Positions 43,093-53,107 of a DNA stretch of 64,000 nt are shown in pieces (the first letter of the stretch is position 1; each line of letters opens with the position of its first letter). Location: positions 1-64,000 of the forward strand of contig NZ_JAMBOL010000013.1 of the NCBI RefSeq assembly GCF_023715605.1, in the 5' to 3' direction. Below the pieces are notes generated by a model that was not told the DNA's origin, searched no databases, and saw only the letters and a list, made by a program, of their open reading frames with translations. The translations under genes and the position numbers were made by a program. This DNA is from Halalkalibacter oceani (lineage in GTDB: Bacteria; Bacillota; Bacilli; Bacillales; Bacillaceae_D).

Positions 43093-44115
43093 ATGAACTG
43101 TTCCGTTAAACCATTTACTTTGGTCCTACTGCTCATGATGCTGCTTGTCGCCTGTGGAGATTCCGAAAGCGCTTCAACGGAAGAGGAAGCAGCTTCAGGT
43201 AACGGTGAAAGCATTACTCTATCTGCGTCTTCAGGGTTGCCTGCCTCTAACCCGGCCAGTCAGGCGATGGATCTGATGGCCGAGAAAATCGCTGAATATA
43301 CGAACGGTACTGTCGAGGTCGATGTATTTTATGATAATCAGCTGGGAGATCCGACAACATTAGTCAGCAATGTCGCTCAAGGAACGGTAGACATCGTCGT
43401 GACTGGTAACAGCTATTTTTCCGGCATTGTTCCTGAGCTTCAGGTGTTTGAGCTTCCGTTTTTGTTTGATTCCTATGAAGCAGCCAGGGCCTCCGTTGAT
43501 GGACCCGTCGGTGAGAAATTGATCGCCATGTTTGAAGGAACGGGCCTTAAACCGATGTATTTCTGGGAGATCGGATTCAGACATTTAGCCAACACCGTCC
43601 GTCCGGTAAAAGAGCCGAGCGACCTTGAAGGAATCGTCTTACGCACTTTGCCTGCTCCCGTCCAAGTTAAAACATGGGAACTGCTAGGTGCCCAGCCGAC
43701 ACCGATGGACTTCAGTGAATTATATACAGCATTACAGCAAGGCGTCGTAGACGGAACAGAAAACCCTTTCAGTGACATTACAAGTGCCAATTTATACGAA
43801 GTGTTAGACTATATCAGTTTAACGGCTCATGTCTACACACCAATGACGTTAGCGATCAGTGAGCAAACATGGGAAAAATTAGACGAAAGCCAGAGAGAAG
43901 GCATGATGAGAGCAGCCGAAGAAGCAAAGGAGTTTCAGCGCCATTTAAATGATGAGGAAGAAGCTGTCAGTATAGAATTACTGAAAGAGAACGGAGTCAC
44001 CGTTGAAGAAAATCCGAATGTGGAAGCCTTTGCAGAAATTGCTGTCGACGCCTATGATGAATTTATCAAGAGCCACGGCGATGAACTTATTGAAGAGATT
44101 CGTTCCGCGCAATAG
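43093..44115 (+). CDS. dctP: TRAP transporter substrate-binding lipoprotein (DctP), second system
   Basis: A 340-residue lipoprotein: signal ending in lipobox LLVAC, acidic Ser/Glu linker, then a DctP domain (GLPASNPASQAMDLMAEKIAEYT, FYDNQLGDPTTLVSNVAQG, GIVLRTLPAPVQVKTWELLGAQPTPMDFSELYTALQQGVVDG). The Arg of VLRT is in the usual carboxylate-contact position. The ligand is unknown; it may be the substrate or product of the divergent cyclase-family hydrolase. Followed by the composite repeat. Confidence 0.9.
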   Translation: MNCSVKPFTLVLLLMMLLVACGDSESASTEEEAASGNGESITLSASSGLPASNPASQAMDLMAEKIAEYTNGTVEVDVFYDNQLGDPTTLVSNVAQGTVDIVVTGNSYFSGIVPELQVFELPFLFDSYEAARASVDGPVGEKLIAMFEGTGLKPMYFWEIGFRHLANTVRPVKEPSDLEGIVLRTLPAPVQVKTWELLGAQPTPMDFSELYTALQQGVVDGTENPFSDITSANLYEVLDYISLTAHVYTPMTLAISEQTWEKLDESQREGMMRAAEEAKEFQRHLNDEEEAVSIELLKENGVTVEENPNVEAFAEIAVDAYDEFIKSHGDELIEEIRSAQ

Positions 44116-44179
44116 CCTCATTTCTCTAAGGGCGTTAAAAAAATGTGAGCTGTTTCCGCGTTATGCTGTTTTTTTGAAA

Positions 44180-44513
44180 GAGCTTGAGACAAAACTAGCT
44201 TTGGACCTACTGGCAATGGCTTCACACGCCACAAGCCCGTTGTGAGAAACCCACTCACAACGAGGCCACTGAAAAACCTCTTTTTCCGTAACTCGAAGAA
44301 GAGTAATGGCTCCGCGCGTTGCGCGCCTTACTACGAAAAACCCACTCGTAGCAAGGCTTTCAAAATCAGGAAACGGCTACGCTCATTACGAAAAAGCTGC
44401 TGAAAAAGTACGATTTTCACTTTTTCAGCAGCTTCCTCACAACGGGCTTTAAAAGATCGTGGCGGTTCCGCTCATTGCTTAGAGAGGCTGGGAAAAAGGT
44501 AAAAAAAACAACC
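44180..44513. repeat. 334-bp composite repeat, copy B (inverted to copy A)
   Basis: Reverse complement of 28039-28372 with few differences. The outer unit has long inverted arms (GCAATGGCTTCACACGCCAC against GTGGCGGTTCCGCTCATTGC) and an inner hairpin interrupted by the MITE-like element at 44262-44435. Confidence 0.85.
44262..44435. mobile_element. MITE-like element, 174 bp, perfect 8-bp target duplication
   Basis: Same terminal sequences as the other copies, in opposite orientation. CTCACAAC flanks it on both sides (44254-44261 and 44436-44443). Removing one octamer and the element restores a perfect 14-bp hairpin, AAGCCCGTTGTGAG with CTCACAACGGGCTT. Confidence 0.9.
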
Positions 44514-44774
44514 TCCTCAGCAAATTTTTTCCTTCTCATTGCCTAAGTAACTGTTTCAACAGAGAAAGTTATCTTGCAAATTTATTGCTATTGAGGCTGC
44601 GCTAAAAAATAGCAAAATTGCTTAGATAAACAAAACCTCCCCCATACTATGTGTAGATGGGTCGCAATACACCATAAAATTATCCAATTGCAAATCCCTC
44701 TCTCTAACCAACACAAAAAGCACCTCCTATTTATAGAGAGTCCCCTTAAAATAGAAGATGCTAATCGATTACTG

Positions 44775-45581
44775 TTAAGACACTTTATGTTCAATCCGCA
44801 GCTTGTCAGCCACCATCGCAATGAATTCGCTGTTTGTCGGTTTGGCTTTTGAATGGCTTACCGTGTAGCCGAACAGGCTGGAAATCGAGTCAATATTTCC
44901 ACGGCTCCATGCGACTTCGATCGCATGCCGAATAGCCCTTTCCACCCGACTCGCAGTAGTGTTGAATTTCTTCGCAATATCCGGATAAAGAATTTTTGTA
45001 ATGGAGCCAAGCAATTCAATATTGTTATACACCATCGTAATGGCTTCGCGTAAATACATATACCCTTTAATGTGCGCCGGAACGCCGATTTCATGAATAA
45101 TGCTCGTAATACTGGCATCCAAATTAAAGGAACCGCCACGGTTATCCGTTGATACCTGTGCGTGGACGGAAGGTGAGGAATGCTGATTTTGGATAAAGCT
45201 CCGTTTTTGCCCGCTTATGTCACGAATATTCGTAATCAGCACTTCCATATCAAACGGCTTTAATACATAATAGGAAGCCCCCAAGTCAACAGCCCGCTTT
45301 GTGACATCCTCCTGACCAAATGCCGTCAGCATAATAATATTCGGTTTTTTGCTCATTTTCATTTGTCCCATTCTTTCTAAAACGGCCAAACCGTCTAAAT
45401 GAGGCATAATAATATCCAAAATTAAGACATCAGGCTCTTTCTCCTCAATTAAGCTCAGGCATTCCTGCCCGTTAAATGCTGTTCCAATGACTTGCATGTC
45501 ATTTTGAGCCGAAATGTATTCATTCAATAAATTTACTAACTCCCGATTATCGTCCGCTATACAAACATTTACTTTTTGCAC
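44775..45581 (-). CDS. spo0A: Sporulation master regulator Spo0A
   Basis: A 268-residue response regulator. Receiver domain with acidic pocket Asp10/Asp11 and phosphoacceptor Asp56 (LILDIIMP), Thr and Lys of the signalling switch (MLTAFG, YVLKPFD), a hinge, then the Spo0A-C effector domain ([43 protein letters not shown]). Phosphorylated Spo0A starts sporulation. GTG start behind AAGGAGG, as in B. subtilis. Own promoter region with sigma-H and 0A sites; spoIVB lies upstream. Confidence 0.98.
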   Translation of the reverse strand: MQKVNVCIADDNRELVNLLNEYISAQNDMQVIGTAFNGQECLSLIEEKEPDVLILDIIMPHLDGLAVLERMGQMKMSKKPNIIMLTAFGQEDVTKRAVDLGASYYVLKPFDMEVLITNIRDISGQKRSFIQNQHSSPSVHAQVSTDNRGGSFNLDASITSIIHEIGVPAHIKGYMYLREAITMVYNNIELLGSITKILYPDIAKKFNTTASRVERAIRHAIEVAWSRGNIDSISSLFGYTVSHSKAKPTNSEFIAMVADKLRIEHKVS

Positions 45582-45625
45582 AAAAAAGTCCTCCTTGTTT
45601 CCCTATGATATGGCATAGTGTACGA

Positions 45626-45652
45626 ATTCGACAGTGGCATGTAATTTCCTTC
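45626..45652 (-). promoter_or_regulatory. Sigma-H promoter (Ps) of spo0A with overlapping 0A box
   Basis: On the minus strand GAAGGAAAT (45652-45644), 11-base spacer, GTCGAAT (45632-45626) match the sigma-H consensus RnAGGAWWW/RnnGAAT at every defined position. The 0A box TGTCGAA (45633-45627) lies inside the -10. Confidence 0.85.
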
Positions 45653-45756
45653 TAATTATTTGAATTTATTTGTTTTTTTCACATTTCCTAATGAATTCTA
45701 CGTTTTACTTCGATTTTCGACTTCATTCGATATTTGACAATCGTTACTGAAGCGTT

Positions 45757-45766
45757 TTTGTCGAAT
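45757..45766 (+). promoter_or_regulatory. Upstream 0A box
   Basis: TTTGTCGAAT contains the exact 0A-box core TGTCGAA (45759-45765), about 130 bases upstream of the sigma-H promoter, consistent with feedback control of spo0A. Confidence 0.65.
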
Positions 45767-45793
45767 TTTCTTTATTATAACATAAAAAGCTGC

Positions 45794-45834
45794 CTGAAAA
45801 AGCCAAAGCGATTAACTCGCTTTGGCTTTTTCAG
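45794..45834 (-). terminator. Terminator overlapping the end of spoIVB
   Basis: A perfect 18-bp stem (45794-45811 with 45817-45834), 5-base loop. On the minus strand it includes the last codons and stop of spoIVB (45812-45814); CTTTTTCAG and a later T5 supply the T-rich 3' side. Confidence 0.8.
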
Positions 45835-47089
45835 TAGATAATTCCGTGATCCCGGCTTCTTCCAGCATCCAGCTAATATGACAACCGTAACCTGAGGTTG
45901 GATCATTGACAAATACGTGGGTAACAGCACCAATTATTTTTCCATCCTGAATAATTGGACTTCCACTCATTCCCTGGACAATTCCGCCTGTTTCTTCCAA
46001 CAGTTTAGGATCAGTGACCTTAATAACCATTCCTTTTGTAGCCGGCTGCTTCTGAGGTACTGAGCTGACAATTTCAATATCAAATTCTTCCACATCTTCT
46101 CCATTGACGACTGTCAAAATCTTAGCCGGTCCCTCTTTCACATGCGTTGATAAGGCTACAGGCATTTTTTCATCATGATGATGATTTTTTAAGTTCGTTT
46201 TTTTCAATGTCCCAAAAATACCGAAAGAGCTGTTTTTCTCAATATTGCCTAAAATATCACGCTGCCCGGTGAAACTGGCCAGCTTCTCTCCCGGATCCCC
46301 ATTGCTGCCCTTTTCAATGGATGTCACTGAGGAACGGATGATGTGTCCATCATGAACAATGATTGGCTGATGAGTATCTACATCAGAAATGACGTGACCG
46401 AGCGCCCCGTATTTTTGTGATTCAGGTTCATAAAATGTCAAGGTTCCGACTCCGGCGGCTGAATCCCGAATATAGAGACCCATCCGGTAAAAATGCTCTC
46501 CGTCCGCCTTAACCGGCTTTAATTCTTTGTGAATCGTTTGCTTATCTCTTTTTATTTCGAGCTTTACATGACGACCAGCTTCCCCGGCGGCCTGAACATA
46601 TTCCCCAACCTCGCTCATTCGCTGGATTGGATGATCGTCAATTTTTGTGATCATATCGCCGACTTCGATGCCCGCCTCTTCTCCAGGTGAACGCTCGTCC
46701 TGTCCGGTTTGGATCAGGTGATGACCAACAATGAGGACACCTTCCGTATTCAGCTTTACCCCGATTGACTGCCCTCCTGGAATGACTTCTATTTTTGGCA
46801 AAACCGAGACATCGATATTTTTAACTGGAAATCCTGCTACTTCTAAGGATATCTGCTTGTCGAATCCGGCGTTGTTGCCATCCGGATTCACATTCGTTTC
46901 CGCCATAGTAGCTGCAGTGACAGCTTCAAATGACTCGACAGCGTCTGTAATCGGGCTGTCATCCCCTTCAAACACAACCATGCTGGTTGGAATGCTGATC
47001 CACTCACGTACTCCGGCGGAGAAGCCCAAGCCTACGACAACCGTTAGAAGGATTACACCTATTGTCTTTCTTACCACTTCACCTTTCAC
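45812..47089 (-). CDS. spoIVB: Sporulation serine peptidase SpoIVB
   Basis: A 425-residue peptidase made in the forespore that cleaves SpoIVFA to trigger pro-sigma-K processing. N-terminal membrane anchor (residues 10-27), PDZ domain (about 105-190), and an SA-clan serine peptidase domain with His232 (GALGHVISD), Asp360 and nucleophile Ser377 in the GMSGSP motif. GTG start behind AGGAGA. Upstream of spo0A as in Bacillus. Its final codons lie inside a terminator hairpin. Confidence 0.97.
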   Translation of the reverse strand: MKGEVVRKTIGVILLTVVVGLGFSAGVREWISIPTSMVVFEGDDSPITDAVESFEAVTAATMAETNVNPDGNNAGFDKQISLEVAGFPVKNIDVSVLPKIEVIPGGQSIGVKLNTEGVLIVGHHLIQTGQDERSPGEEAGIEVGDMITKIDDHPIQRMSEVGEYVQAAGEAGRHVKLEIKRDKQTIHKELKPVKADGEHFYRMGLYIRDSAAGVGTLTFYEPESQKYGALGHVISDVDTHQPIIVHDGHIIRSSVTSIEKGSNGDPGEKLASFTGQRDILGNIEKNSSFGIFGTLKKTNLKNHHHDEKMPVALSTHVKEGPAKILTVVNGEDVEEFDIEIVSSVPQKQPATKGMVIKVTDPKLLEETGGIVQGMSGSPIIQDGKIIGAVTHVFVNDPTSGYGCHISWMLEEAGITELSTEKAKAS

Positions 47090-47212
47090 TCACTTCACTC
47101 TCCTAGCTCCTTGCCCACACCTCCATAATTGGCTGTAATACTAATGTTGCCTTGCAGCGTTACATTTATAACTGCGGCGACAGAAAAAAGCTAACCACTA
47201 TTGGCTAGCTTT

Positions 47213-48934
47213 TCAAACTTGCTTATGCTGACCCGCTAATTCCAGCAGCTCTCTGGCATGCTCTCTCGTCAGCTCCGTCACTTCCACGCCGGAAATCATT
47301 CTGGCGATTTCTTCAACCTGCTCGTCTTTCGTTAATGGCGTCACAGACGTCACGACTCTTTGGTTTGTTTCATGCTTTTCAATGAACAAATGCGTATCAG
47401 CCATTGCAGCGACCTGCGGCAGATGCGTAATGCAAAGGACTTGCGAGCCGCTTGAAATGCCGTGAATTTTTTCGGCAATCGCCTGGGCGACACGACCGCT
47501 TACGCCTGTATCGACCTCATCAAAAATAACCGACGTAATGCCCTGCTGGTCGGAGAAAATCGATTTCAACGCAAGCATAATTCTGGAAATTTCGCCGCCG
47601 GAAGCAATTTTCGCCAATGGCTTCATTGGCTCTCCCGGGTTCGTCGAAAGATAAAATTCAACCGAATCCGCTCCATCCGGGCCAAAAGCCATTTCCTCGC
47701 CCTGAATGACAGCTGTATGTTTACTGCTTTCAAGCTGCTCGATTTGGACGGCAAAGGATGTCTTCTCCATGTAAAGCGAGCGCAATTCATGATGAATGGC
47801 CTCCGTTAAGGCAAGGGCCGCTTCCTTTCGAATCGTCCGTAACGCGTTAGCCTCGACATATAAATCATTCCAGATCGTCTGCAGCTGCTCCTGCAGCTTG
47901 ATCAGGCGGTCATCCTTATGAATAATCGAGTCAAGCTCTTCTTCAATTTTAGCGGCATATTCTAAAATGTCATCAACGGTCGAGCCGTACTTCCGCTTCA
48001 GCTGCTGAATCTCATGAAGCCGGCTTTCAATGTATTCAAGCCGGTTAGGATCGAACTCGATTTGTTCTATATAATCCCTCAGCGAAAAGGCCGCCTCCTC
48101 AAGCAGGTAATAACTGTTGCTGACGGTTTCCTGAACGTCCTTCAGCTCTTTGTCAATCGTCGCTGCTTCCTCCAGATGGGCAACGGTATTGCTTAGAAAG
48201 TCGAGCCCGCTTCCTTCACCGTACAGACTGCGGTAGCTGTTCTCCAATAGGGAGAACAGCCGTTCAAGATGAGACAGCTTATGACGCTCCTCACTCAGTT
48301 CCACATCTTCATTCGGCTTAAGCCCGGCTTTTTCAATTTCCTCAAGCTGGTATTTGAATAAGTCGATCTTTTGCGCCATTTCCTGTTCATTTTCGCTTAA
48401 GCTGCGCACCTGCTTCTGGAGCTGCATTGCCCGACGGTAAAGCGCCTGGTATTCAAGCTGCGTCTGGCGCAGCTCCTGATAGGCAAAGCCGTCAAGCATC
48501 CCGAGATGCTGCTCAGCCTGGAGCAATGATTGATGCTCGTGCTGGCCGTGAATATCGACGAGAGCCTGTCCAATTTCCCGCAGGACGGCGATCGTAACGA
48601 GCTTGCCGTTAATCCGGCAAATGCTTTTTCCTTGCGACGTAATATCACGCCGTAAAATAAACATCGAGTCGCGCCCGTCAATCCCGAGCTCTTCCGCCTT
48701 TTTCATCACCGGATGAGCGTCCTCGACGATAAACAGCCCCTCGATTTCAGCCCGTTTTTCACCATATCTGACATATTCAGCCGAGCCCCGGCCGCCTAAT
48801 AAAAGACCAATCGCGTCAATAATAATCGATTTTCCGGCTCCGGTCTCCCCGGTTAGAACAGTTAACCCTTTCTCAAATGGAATTGTCAGCTCTTCGATAA
48901 TCGCGAAATGTTTGATCGATAATTCGATTAGCAT
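47213..48934 (-). CDS. recN: DNA repair protein RecN
   Basis: A 573-residue SMC-like ATPase for double-strand-break repair. Walker A GETGAGKS (29-36) with AIIEEL-type N-terminus, QHEHQSLL, long coiled coil (about 160-380), then the ABC signature LASGGEISRIMLALKSI and Walker B SVIFDEVDTGVSGRVA. Usual length for the family (576 in B. subtilis). Directly downstream of argR, 13 bases apart. Confidence 0.97.
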   Translation of the reverse strand: MLIELSIKHFAIIEELTIPFEKGLTVLTGETGAGKSIIIDAIGLLLGGRGSAEYVRYGEKRAEIEGLFIVEDAHPVMKKAEELGIDGRDSMFILRRDITSQGKSICRINGKLVTIAVLREIGQALVDIHGQHEHQSLLQAEQHLGMLDGFAYQELRQTQLEYQALYRRAMQLQKQVRSLSENEQEMAQKIDLFKYQLEEIEKAGLKPNEDVELSEERHKLSHLERLFSLLENSYRSLYGEGSGLDFLSNTVAHLEEAATIDKELKDVQETVSNSYYLLEEAAFSLRDYIEQIEFDPNRLEYIESRLHEIQQLKRKYGSTVDDILEYAAKIEEELDSIIHKDDRLIKLQEQLQTIWNDLYVEANALRTIRKEAALALTEAIHHELRSLYMEKTSFAVQIEQLESSKHTAVIQGEEMAFGPDGADSVEFYLSTNPGEPMKPLAKIASGGEISRIMLALKSIFSDQQGITSVIFDEVDTGVSGRVAQAIAEKIHGISSGSQVLCITHLPQVAAMADTHLFIEKHETNQRVVTSVTPLTKDEQVEEIARMISGVEVTELTREHARELLELAGQHKQV

Positions 48935-48947
48935 ATACCCTCCACCT

Positions 48948-49397
48948 TTATAGCATCTCTAAAAAACGGTCCGTTATTTTCGGACCTGCTTCCTTCGTGC
49001 GGCAAATAATCAAAATCGTATCATCGCCGCATATTGTCCCGATGACGTCCTCCCAATCGAGGTTGTCAATTAAGACTGCAATCGCATTCCCGTTTCCTGG
49101 GAGCGTTTTGATCACGACAAGATTTTCTGCACAGTCAATGCTGACAAAGCTGTCCATTAACGCCCGCTTTAATTTTTGCAATGGATTAAAGCGCTGGTCG
49201 GCCGGCAGACTGTATTTGTAACGGCCGTCGAGCATTGGCACTTTCACTAAATGAAGCTCTTTAATATCCCGTGAAACAGTCGCTTGTGTGACATTATAGC
49301 CGGAGCGTCGCAGCTGCTCAACAAGCTCGTCCTGTGTTTCCACTTCATGATTGGAAATAATTTCGCGAATTTTAATATGTCGTTGTCCCTTATTCAT
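48948..49397 (-). CDS. argR: Arginine repressor/activator ArgR (AhrC)
   Basis: A 149-residue regulator, the same length as AhrC. N-terminal winged helix ([43 protein letters not shown]) and C-terminal arginine-binding, hexamer-forming domain ([34 protein letters not shown]). It represses arginine synthesis and activates catabolism. ATG 49397 gives the family length; an ATG at 49412 is possible but abuts GGGAGGA. Confidence 0.95.
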   Translation of the reverse strand: MNKGQRHIKIREIISNHEVETQDELVEQLRRSGYNVTQATVSRDIKELHLVKVPMLDGRYKYSLPADQRFNPLQKLKRALMDSFVSIDCAENLVVIKTLPGNGNAIAVLIDNLDWEDVIGTICGDDTILIICRTKEAGPKITDRFLEML

Positions 49398-49412
49398 AAC
49401 CTTTCCACCCAT

Positions 49413-49658
49413 TCCTCCCTTATCTTACCTACTATTATCTACATATTCGTTTCCTAATACAACTACGAAAAATAAGAAAACCGCTACGCGTTTTTTTTAG
49501 AAGCGGCGTGCGGAGCTGTGACAATCTTTAAAGAGCGGCTGAAAACGGGCTTTTTTCAGCCATTCGCGTAACTTACGAAGCAGCCGCCTCCCTTGAATTA
49601 GTGCAAAAATGTTTCTATTTTCTAAAAAGACCCATATGGAGCTGTGTCGATCAAGCCC
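49413..49658. other. Intergenic region between tlyA and argR
   Basis: No gene. Contains a hairpin (GGCTGAAAA 49537-49545 with TTTTCAGCC 49553-49561) and other GC-rich inverted repeats. The promoter of argR should lie near 49400-49470 but no clear pair was identified. Confidence 0.4.
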
Positions 49659-49706
49659 TAAAAAAAGGCTTTCTTGAAATGATTGCTTCACTTTCAAGAA
49701 AGCCTT
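49659..49706 (-). terminator. Terminator of tlyA
   Basis: On the minus strand AAGGCTTTCTTGAAA and TTTCAAGAAAGCCTT form a perfect 15-bp stem followed by a T-run, a few bases after the tlyA stop codon. Confidence 0.95.
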
Positions 49707-49710
49707 GTCC

Positions 49711-50529
49711 TCATGTTAATTCCCGGTGAGCCTGCTCAACCAGCTCGGCAAACGACGTCTTTTCGAGCAGTCGTCCTTCACCATCCCGCTGACGCAAGCG
49801 CAAATGCATCAGAAACTCAATGTTTCCCTCGCCTCCTGTAATCGGGGAATAGCTTAGGGCGCACACATCGAAGCCTTCCTGAAGAGCGAAGCCGGAGATG
49901 TGTTCAAGAACGTCAAGATGGACCTTCTTATCACGAACGATCCCCTTTTTGCCAACCTGCTCCCGCCCCGCTTCAAACTGTGGCTTTACAAGTGCAAGGA
50001 CATCGCCGCCTTCGACAAGAATCGTCTTTAGCACTGGCAAAATCAGCTTGAGGGAAATAAAGGACACATCAATCGTCGCAAACTGCGGTAAGCCGTTAAC
50101 AAAATCAGCAGGTTTGACATAACGGAAATTCGTCCGTTCCATGACGACGACCCGCTCATCCTGCCTCAATTTCCAGGCGAGCTGGTTATAGCCGACATCG
50201 AGCGCATACACCGTTGCCGCTCCATTTTGCAACGAACAATCGGTAAATCCGCCGGTCGAAGCGCCGATGTCAAGGACGACTTTATCAGCAAGGTCCAAAT
50301 CAAACTGCTGCAGCGCTTTTTCAAGCTTCAAGCCACCACGGCTGACATAGGGCAGCGGATTTCCTTTAATCTCCAGCGGGAGATCACGCTCCACCTTCAA
50401 CCCCGGCTTGTCTATTCTCTCTGTTCCTGTAAAAACGAGTCCAGCCATAATCGAGCGCTTCGCCTTTTCGCGTGTCTCTGCCAGCCCCCGTTCCACAAGC
50501 AGTACATCAATTCGTTCTTTCTTCGCCAT
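49711..50529 (-). CDS. tlyA: TlyA-family rRNA 2'-O-methyltransferase
   Basis: A 272-residue protein (B. subtilis YqxC). N-terminal S4 RNA-binding domain (residues 5-65, RIDVLLVERGLAETREKAKRSIMAGLV) and FtsJ-like SAM-binding domain (VLDIGASTGGFTDCSLQNGAATVYALDVG, then FATIDVSFISLKLILP and ALVKPQFEAGR). Methylates ribose in rRNA in characterised homologues. Five bases after dxs. Confidence 0.9.
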   Translation of the reverse strand: MAKKERIDVLLVERGLAETREKAKRSIMAGLVFTGTERIDKPGLKVERDLPLEIKGNPLPYVSRGGLKLEKALQQFDLDLADKVVLDIGASTGGFTDCSLQNGAATVYALDVGYNQLAWKLRQDERVVVMERTNFRYVKPADFVNGLPQFATIDVSFISLKLILPVLKTILVEGGDVLALVKPQFEAGREQVGKKGIVRDKKVHLDVLEHISGFALQEGFDVCALSYSPITGGEGNIEFLMHLRLRQRDGEGRLLEKTSFAELVEQAHRELT

Positions 50530-50534
50530 CGCCC

Positions 50535-52424
50535 TTACGCCCTCTGTCTTTTTTGCGGAAGCATCGAGCGCATCTGCTCAGTAATCGCCGCTGAGGTTAA
50601 GCCGATCTCCTCCAACAGTTGGGAGACGTTGCCGTGCTCGATAAATTGATCCGGGATCCCCATCCGCTTCACTTCCATATGATGATAATTATGATCGTGG
50701 AAAAATTCGAGTACGGCGCTGCCGAAACCGCCTTGTAATGCAGCTTCTTCAACCGTCAGCACGGGAATTTGTTCCTTCGCGAGACTATGAAGCAGGTCTT
50801 CATCAAGCGGCTTTGCTGAATTGGCGTTGACGAGACGAATCGAATAGCCTTGCGCCCGCAGCTGGGCAATCGCTTCCTCGGCGACCGGCAGCATCGTACC
50901 AAATGTCAAAATGCAGGCATCCGTTCCTTCCTCAAGCTGCTCCCATTTGCCAATCGGCAGCCGTTGCAGCTCTTCATCCATCTTAACGCCATAGCCGTTC
51001 CCGCGCGGGTAGCGGACGGCGATCGGGCCATCGTCATATTGCGTTGCGGTGAAAATCATATGCTGAAGCTCGTTTTCATCCTTCGGCATTAAAATTTTCA
51101 TATTTGGCAAATGACGGAGATAAGCGATATCAAAGACACCCTGATGCGTCTCTCCATCAGCTCCGACCAAACCAGCGCGGTCAATCGCAAAGACGACGTT
51201 CAAATTTTGCCGGCATACATCGTGGACAAGCTGGTCATAGCCGCGCTGCAGAAATGTCGAATAAACAGCAAAGACAGGCTTCATCCCTTGCGTTGCCAAT
51301 CCACCGGCCATCGTCGTCGCATGCTGTTCGGCAATCCCGACATCAAACATCCGCTCCGGGAACTCCTTCGCAAAAACGTCCAGCTTTGTCCCGCCAGGCA
51401 TCGCTGCTGTTAGGGCGACAATCCGCTTGTCCTCGCGGGCAATTTTCTTGAGCGTTTCAGCAAAAACACCACTGTAGCTCGGCGGCCCAGGCTTTTTCAC
51501 AACTTCCCCTGATTCAATTTTGTACGGCCCGAGACCATGCCATGTCCCTTTCGCATCATTCTCCGCCGGTTCGTAGCCTTTTCCTTTTTTCGTCAGAACA
51601 TGGACGAGTACTGGTCCCTTCGTCTTCTTCGCAAAGGTCAGGTTCTCCGCCAGGTCGTCAAGATCATGTCCATCAACCGGCCCTAAATAAGTAAAGCCAA
51701 GTTCTTCAAAGAAAATACCGGAAACGAGCAAGTATTTCAGGCTGTCCTTCACGCGTTCAGCCGTCGAAGCAATCTTACCGCCAAAAGCCGGGATTTTCTT
51801 GATTAATTGCTCAAGCTCTTCTTTCGCCTTTTTATATTTTCCGGCCGTGCGCAGCCGTCCGAGAACGTTATGCAACGCCCCGACATTCGGCGCAATCGAC
51901 ATTTCGTTATCATTCAAGACAACAATTAAATTCGTCTGTTCATGGCCGATATGGTTGAGCGCCTCTAATGCCATTCCGCCGGTCAGCGCGCCATCGCCGA
52001 TAATCGCGACAACATGGTCGTCCGTTCCTTTTAAATCACGCGCTGTCGCCATCCCCATTGCCGCGGAAAGCGATGTTGAGCTGTGCCCCGTTTCCCACAC
52101 ATCATGCTCGCTTTCGTTGCGCTTTGGAAAGCCGCACAATCCTTTATATTGGCGAAGCTTGTCAAACTGGTCAGCCCGTCCTGTTAAGATTTTGTGAACA
52201 TAAGCCTGATGTCCGACATCCCAAATGAATTTATCCTTTGGACTGTCAAACAGCTGATGTAGAATCAAGGTTAGTTCCACGACTCCTAAATTAGGACCGA
52301 GATGACCGCCAGTGACGGAGAGCTTTTCAATAAGGAAATGGCGTATTTCCTCACCGAGCTCCTCCAATTGCTTCTTCGAATAGTTCTTCAGCTCGCTTGG
52401 GTCTTTCCAATCCTCTAGCTTCAC
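50535..52424 (-). CDS. dxs: 1-Deoxy-D-xylulose-5-phosphate synthase
   Basis: A 629-residue TPP enzyme making DXP from pyruvate and glyceraldehyde-3-phosphate, first step of the MEP isoprenoid pathway. [20 protein letters not shown], catalytic His region, TPP motif [19 protein letters not shown] ... [27 protein letters not shown], and [18 protein letters not shown]. Placed between oapA and tlyA, with ispA further upstream, so one operon supplies isoprenoids. Confidence 0.97.
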   Translation of the reverse strand: MKLEDWKDPSELKNYSKKQLEELGEEIRHFLIEKLSVTGGHLGPNLGVVELTLILHQLFDSPKDKFIWDVGHQAYVHKILTGRADQFDKLRQYKGLCGFPKRNESEHDVWETGHSSTSLSAAMGMATARDLKGTDDHVVAIIGDGALTGGMALEALNHIGHEQTNLIVVLNDNEMSIAPNVGALHNVLGRLRTAGKYKKAKEELEQLIKKIPAFGGKIASTAERVKDSLKYLLVSGIFFEELGFTYLGPVDGHDLDDLAENLTFAKKTKGPVLVHVLTKKGKGYEPAENDAKGTWHGLGPYKIESGEVVKKPGPPSYSGVFAETLKKIAREDKRIVALTAAMPGGTKLDVFAKEFPERMFDVGIAEQHATTMAGGLATQGMKPVFAVYSTFLQRGYDQLVHDVCRQNLNVVFAIDRAGLVGADGETHQGVFDIAYLRHLPNMKILMPKDENELQHMIFTATQYDDGPIAVRYPRGNGYGVKMDEELQRLPIGKWEQLEEGTDACILTFGTMLPVAEEAIAQLRAQGYSIRLVNANSAKPLDEDLLHSLAKEQIPVLTVEEAALQGGFGSAVLEFFHDHNYHHMEVKRMGIPDQFIEHGNVSQLLEEIGLTSAAITEQMRSMLPQKRQRA

Positions 52425-52434
52425 GTGAGAACCC

Positions 52435-53043
52435 TCACTTTCGTGTCAATTTGTCTTTTTTCTTCCCTTTTCCATTTGTTGCAAACACTTTTATTTTCAA
52501 GTTTACCTCTAAAATGTACAATAATCTACCGACTTGATAAATGATCGAAGTCGAATAGTGGATCGCTAACGTTTTTCCAAGCGCTTTTCCTCCGACTGTC
52601 AAAGCGGCAACGACGCTTGTAAACAAAATCGATATCGCAAACTGCTGAACCGACGTCTCCCCGTAGCCGAGCTGCAAAGAGAGCTGGAGCACGACATAAG
52701 CGGAAGCGGTTCCACTTACAATCCCTGAAATATCGCCGATGACGTCGTTACAGAAATTCGCAAACCGGTCTGCATTTCTCGTAATGAGCACAGCATGCTT
52801 TGCGCCATGGAGCCGCTCAGAGGCCATCGCATGAAAGGGCTTCTCATCAGCCGCCGTCGCTGCGACTCCTATTGTATCAAAAAACACCCCGATAAAGACA
52901 ATCAAAAGGACAATAAGCATCCCGAGCGCCCATGTAACGCCGCTTAATATAAACGTTGAAATAACTGAAAAAATAGCCGCTAGCACCAGAGTGATAACGG
53001 CAATTCCCAAGCTCCACTGTATTGATTTCTGAAGAGGTTTCAT
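52435..53043 (-). CDS. oapA: OLE-associated membrane protein OapA (DUF21/CNNM-like)
   Basis: About 202 residues with four membrane helices (roughly 10-30, 35-57, 115-140, 155-175) and a cytoplasmic loop between helices 2 and 3 containing [41 protein letters not shown], which resembles the DUF21/CNNM core. It lies directly after the OLE RNA and before dxs, the conserved position of OapA, which binds OLE and carries it to the membrane. Basic tail ([11 protein letters not shown]) suits RNA contact. ATG 53043 with GAGAAG is favoured; ATG 53103 lacks a site. Confidence 0.85.
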   Translation of the reverse strand: MKPLQKSIQWSLGIAVITLVLAAIFSVISTFILSGVTWALGMLIVLLIVFIGVFFDTIGVAATAADEKPFHAMASERLHGAKHAVLITRNADRFANFCNDVIGDISGIVSGTASAYVVLQLSLQLGYGETSVQQFAISILFTSVVAALTVGGKALGKTLAIHYSTSIIYQVGRLLYILEVNLKIKVFATNGKGKKKDKLTRK

Positions 53044-53107
53044 AAGCGCTTCTCTATCACCTTTTTTTATAAAGTCCCCGTACCTATGTAATGGAGTGGT
53101 CATTTAA

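Noticed and set aside
28039-44513. The 16-kb segment as a composite transposon
   Set aside because: The bracketing repeats carry no transposase, and the genes between are in conserved Bacillus neighbourhoods.
44588-44821. 77-residue minus-strand frame after spo0A
   Set aside because: Overlaps the end of spo0A, Trp/Cys-rich composition and no ribosome-binding site.
49497-49697. 66-residue minus-strand frame
   Set aside because: Translates the tlyA terminator and neighbouring inverted repeats.
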